Source: Candidatus Saccharimonadia bacterium (GTDB taxonomy: Bacteria; Patescibacteriota; Saccharimonadia; Saccharimonadales; SZUA-47). Taken from it: DNA of 31,840 nt. The stretch lies in assembly GCA_938050265.1 (NCBI GenBank), contig CALLJT010000007.1, forward strand, positions 1 to 31,840. The letters run 5' to 3'. Made by a program: the position numbers and the translations under genes. Of this stretch, positions 29,881-31,840 are shown in pieces. The notes under the pieces were generated by a model. It saw only the letters and a program-made list of their open reading frames with translations, was not told the origin of the DNA and did no database searches. The first letter of the stretch is position 1, and every line of letters starts with the position of its first letter.

Positions 29881-31797
29881 ATGGGGATATTTGGCAAAAA
29901 ACAACCAGTAGGACAGCCGTCCCCAGAAGACCTCGCACAGGCCGCTAATATCCGCCAGCAGATAGAGGTTCAGACGGCGTTCCAAAAAGGTATGACAGCG
30001 CTGCGCGATTTCATCGCACCTGCAAGTATCGAGTTCGAAAGCAAGCAGTTCAAAATCGGCACACGCCTGGCTCGCACCTACTTCATTTATGGCTACCCTC
30101 GGCAGCTGTACACTGGCTGGCTCAGCGGCATGATCAACCTCGACGAGCGCATGGACATATCACTGTTCGTGTATCCTGTCGGCAGCCAGATTGTCTTAGA
30201 AAACTTGCGTAAAAAAGTCAGCCAACTCGAAGCTGGGCTACAAATGGACGCCGAAAAAGGCAAAGTACGTGACCCGGCCAAACAAGCAGCCATCGCTGAC
30301 GCAGAAGAGCTGCGTGACAAGCTACAGGTCGGGGAAGAGCGGTTCTTCCGGTTCGGGTTTTATTTCACGATCTATGCCCACGATGACAACGAGCTTGAGG
30401 TTGTGTCGCACCGTGTCGAAAGCCTTCTCGCGCAACAGCAGGTGTTCAGTAAGCCTGCAAGCGCTCAACAGGAACAAGGGTTTAATTCAACTATCCCACA
30501 GTTCACCGACCAGCTACAGATCAAACGCAACATGGACACCGGCGCTATCAGTACGACGTTCCCGTTCACCAGCGCTGACCTCAGTCAAGAAACCGGCATC
30601 CTGTATGGCATCAACATGCACAACTCTGGACTGGTTATATTCGACCGATTCACACTCGAAAACAGCAATAGCGTAGTGTTCGCGAAGTCTGGTGCGGGTA
30701 AAAGCTTCGCTGTCAAACTCGAAGCGCTGCGCAGCATGATGTTTGGCACTGAAATATTCATTATCGACCCAGAAAACGAATACGAAAAAATGTGCGAAGC
30801 AGTGGGTGGCGCATATCTGCGGCTCAGCCTCAATTCGAGTGCTCGCATCAACCCGTTTGACCTACCCAAAGTGTCTAATATAGACGAAAACGACAACGCC
30901 CTCCGCAGTACGCTCATTACGCTACACGGCCTCCTGAGACTGATGATGGGCGGCGCGCAAGCGCAGATGGCAGCAGGTGCCAGTGGTGCGATGAGCGCAC
31001 CAGCACTCAGCCCAGTTGAAGAAGCCGACCTCGACGCTGCACTGATCGACGTGTATTCTCGCGTAGGTATTACGAACGACCCGCTCACACACGCTGCAAC
31101 ACCGCCCACAATACACGACCTATACGACGTATTACTGCACATGGGTGGCACAGGGCCTCAGCTCGCTCAGCGGCTACGCAAATACACTACTGGTACGTTT
31201 GCCGGCATATTTAGTCAGCAGAGCAATGTGGACATCAACAACCCGCTCACCGTGTTCAACATACGCGACCTCGAAGACGAGCTACGGCCTGTTGCTATGT
31301 ATATTGTCCTAAATCACATTTGGAACAAAACGAAGTCAGACAACAAACGCCGACTCCTGATCGTAGACGAAGCATGGCAACTGATGAAATATGAAGACAG
31401 CGCCAACTTCCTGTTCAGCCTGGCGAAGCGTGCTCGAAAGTACAACCTAGGTATTACCACAATTACACAAGACGTTGAAGATTTCATGGGGTCACGCATG
31501 GGGCGAGCAATTGTTGCTAATGCCAGTATGCAGCTCTTGTTGAAGCAGTCTGCGACTGCGGTCGATGTGCTGAGCAACGTGTTTAAGCTCACGTCCGAAG
31601 AGAAAAAACGTCTCAGTCAGTTCCCAGTCGGACAAGGACTGTTTTTTGCTGGTCAAAACCACGTACATGTCCAGATTGTCGCGAGCCCAACCGAAACAGA
31701 ACTGATTACAACCAACCCAGATGATGCACTCATGAAAGAAACCCAGCAGATCAATGTACAGCAGCCCGCCACACCAAACGATGCAGTGCAGATGTAG
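29881..31797 (+). CDS. virB4: T4SS ATPase VirB4
   Basis: Hexameric AAA-type ATPase that powers type IV secretion or conjugation-like transfer at the cytoplasmic face. 638 aa. N-terminal CagE/TrbE/VirB-like part (about 1-245, including GTRLARTYFIYGYPRQLYTGWL), Walker A SGAGKS (270-275) in FAKSGAGKSFAVKLEALR, EIFIIDPENEYEKM, then Walker B LLIVDE (492-497) in RRLLIVDEAWQLM and the downstream GITTITQDVEDFM and LLLKQS segments typical of VirB4. Full length and intact. The gene starts directly after the TraC-like stop. The 43 bases after its stop hold only an AAAAGGA that may serve a gene beyond the window. Confidence 0.93.
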   Translation: MGIFGKKQPVGQPSPEDLAQAANIRQQIEVQTAFQKGMTALRDFIAPASIEFESKQFKIGTRLARTYFIYGYPRQLYTGWLSGMINLDERMDISLFVYPVGSQIVLENLRKKVSQLEAGLQMDAEKGKVRDPAKQAAIADAEELRDKLQVGEERFFRFGFYFTIYAHDDNELEVVSHRVESLLAQQQVFSKPASAQQEQGFNSTIPQFTDQLQIKRNMDTGAISTTFPFTSADLSQETGILYGINMHNSGLVIFDRFTLENSNSVVFAKSGAGKSFAVKLEALRSMMFGTEIFIIDPENEYEKMCEAVGGAYLRLSLNSSARINPFDLPKVSNIDENDNALRSTLITLHGLLRLMMGGAQAQMAAGASGAMSAPALSPVEEADLDAALIDVYSRVGITNDPLTHAATPPTIHDLYDVLLHMGGTGPQLAQRLRKYTTGTFAGIFSQQSNVDINNPLTVFNIRDLEDELRPVAMYIVLNHIWNKTKSDNKRRLLIVDEAWQLMKYEDSANFLFSLAKRARKYNLGITTITQDVEDFMGSRMGRAIVANASMQLLLKQSATAVDVLSNVFKLTSEEKKRLSQFPVGQGLFFAGQNHVHVQIVASPTETELITTNPDDALMKETQQINVQQPATPNDAVQM

Positions 31798-31840
31798 TTT
31801 CTGCTAAGCACTAAAAGGAACAGCTCCACGAAAAACTAGC

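Overview
The window reads as a chromosomal segment of a Candidatus Saccharibacteria (TM7, Patescibacteria/CPR) genome. Evidence seen: roughly half GC, standard code, small tightly packed genes, a Mur ligase lacking the usual N-terminal domain, a sortase with an LPxTG-type protein, and a type IV secretion (T4SS)-like locus built from PrgI, VirB6-like, TraC-like, VirB4 and many small pilin-like proteins. The lineage is an inference from gene families; no 16S rRNA or ribosomal protein gene is present.

Layout. 1-4087 (+): the tail of an upstream protein, then four unrecognised proteins, one with a single membrane segment. 4121-5527 (+): murE-type ligase. 5528-6427: a REP-associated (Y1/HUH) transposase gene flanked by identical 39-bp direct repeats carrying a palindrome and, further out, by G-rich tracts in inverted orientation. 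6428-7294 (-): amidinotransferase/DDAH-like protein. 7368-8656 (+): an unknown protein translationally coupled to a kinase-like phosphotransferase. 8663-10788 (+): groES-groEL behind a promoter overlapped by a CIRCE (HrcA) operator. 10964-11542 (+): membrane protein ending in an LPDTG sorting signal. 11631-12800 (-): Pro/Glu/Ala-rich protein. 12957-14000 (+): phosphoglucose/phosphomannose isomerase-type SIS protein. 14039-16972 (-): ABC ATPase, MacB/FtsX-type permease, sortase and a 45-residue membrane protein. 17092-17379: two divergent tRNA-Ser genes with twin terminators. 17412-18101 (-): comFC-like. 18441-18938 (+): Hsp20. 19018-19093: a possible three-way-junction RNA between two strong terminators. 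19157-22604 (-): six genes sharing the T4SS-pilin-like two-helix domain, the first carrying a tandemly duplicated cysteine-rich ectodomain. 22861-31797 (+): VirB6-like protein, a 782-residue unknown protein, PrgI, TraC-like protein and VirB4 ATPase.

How it works together. The divergent block 19157-31797 looks like one envelope-spanning secretion or conjugation-like machine: VirB4 energises, PrgI (VirB3 position) and VirB6-like form the membrane core, and six pilin-like proteins could form a surface appendage or channel. Sortase, the LPDTG protein and the MacB-type exporter fit a Gram-positive-type envelope. groES-groEL and hsp20 form the stress component.

A recurrent regulatory feature is that many genes have a sigma70-like -10 box only 6-10 bases before the start codon and no Shine-Dalgarno, implying leaderless mRNAs. 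groES, groEL, hsp20 and several pilin genes instead have clear Shine-Dalgarno sites.
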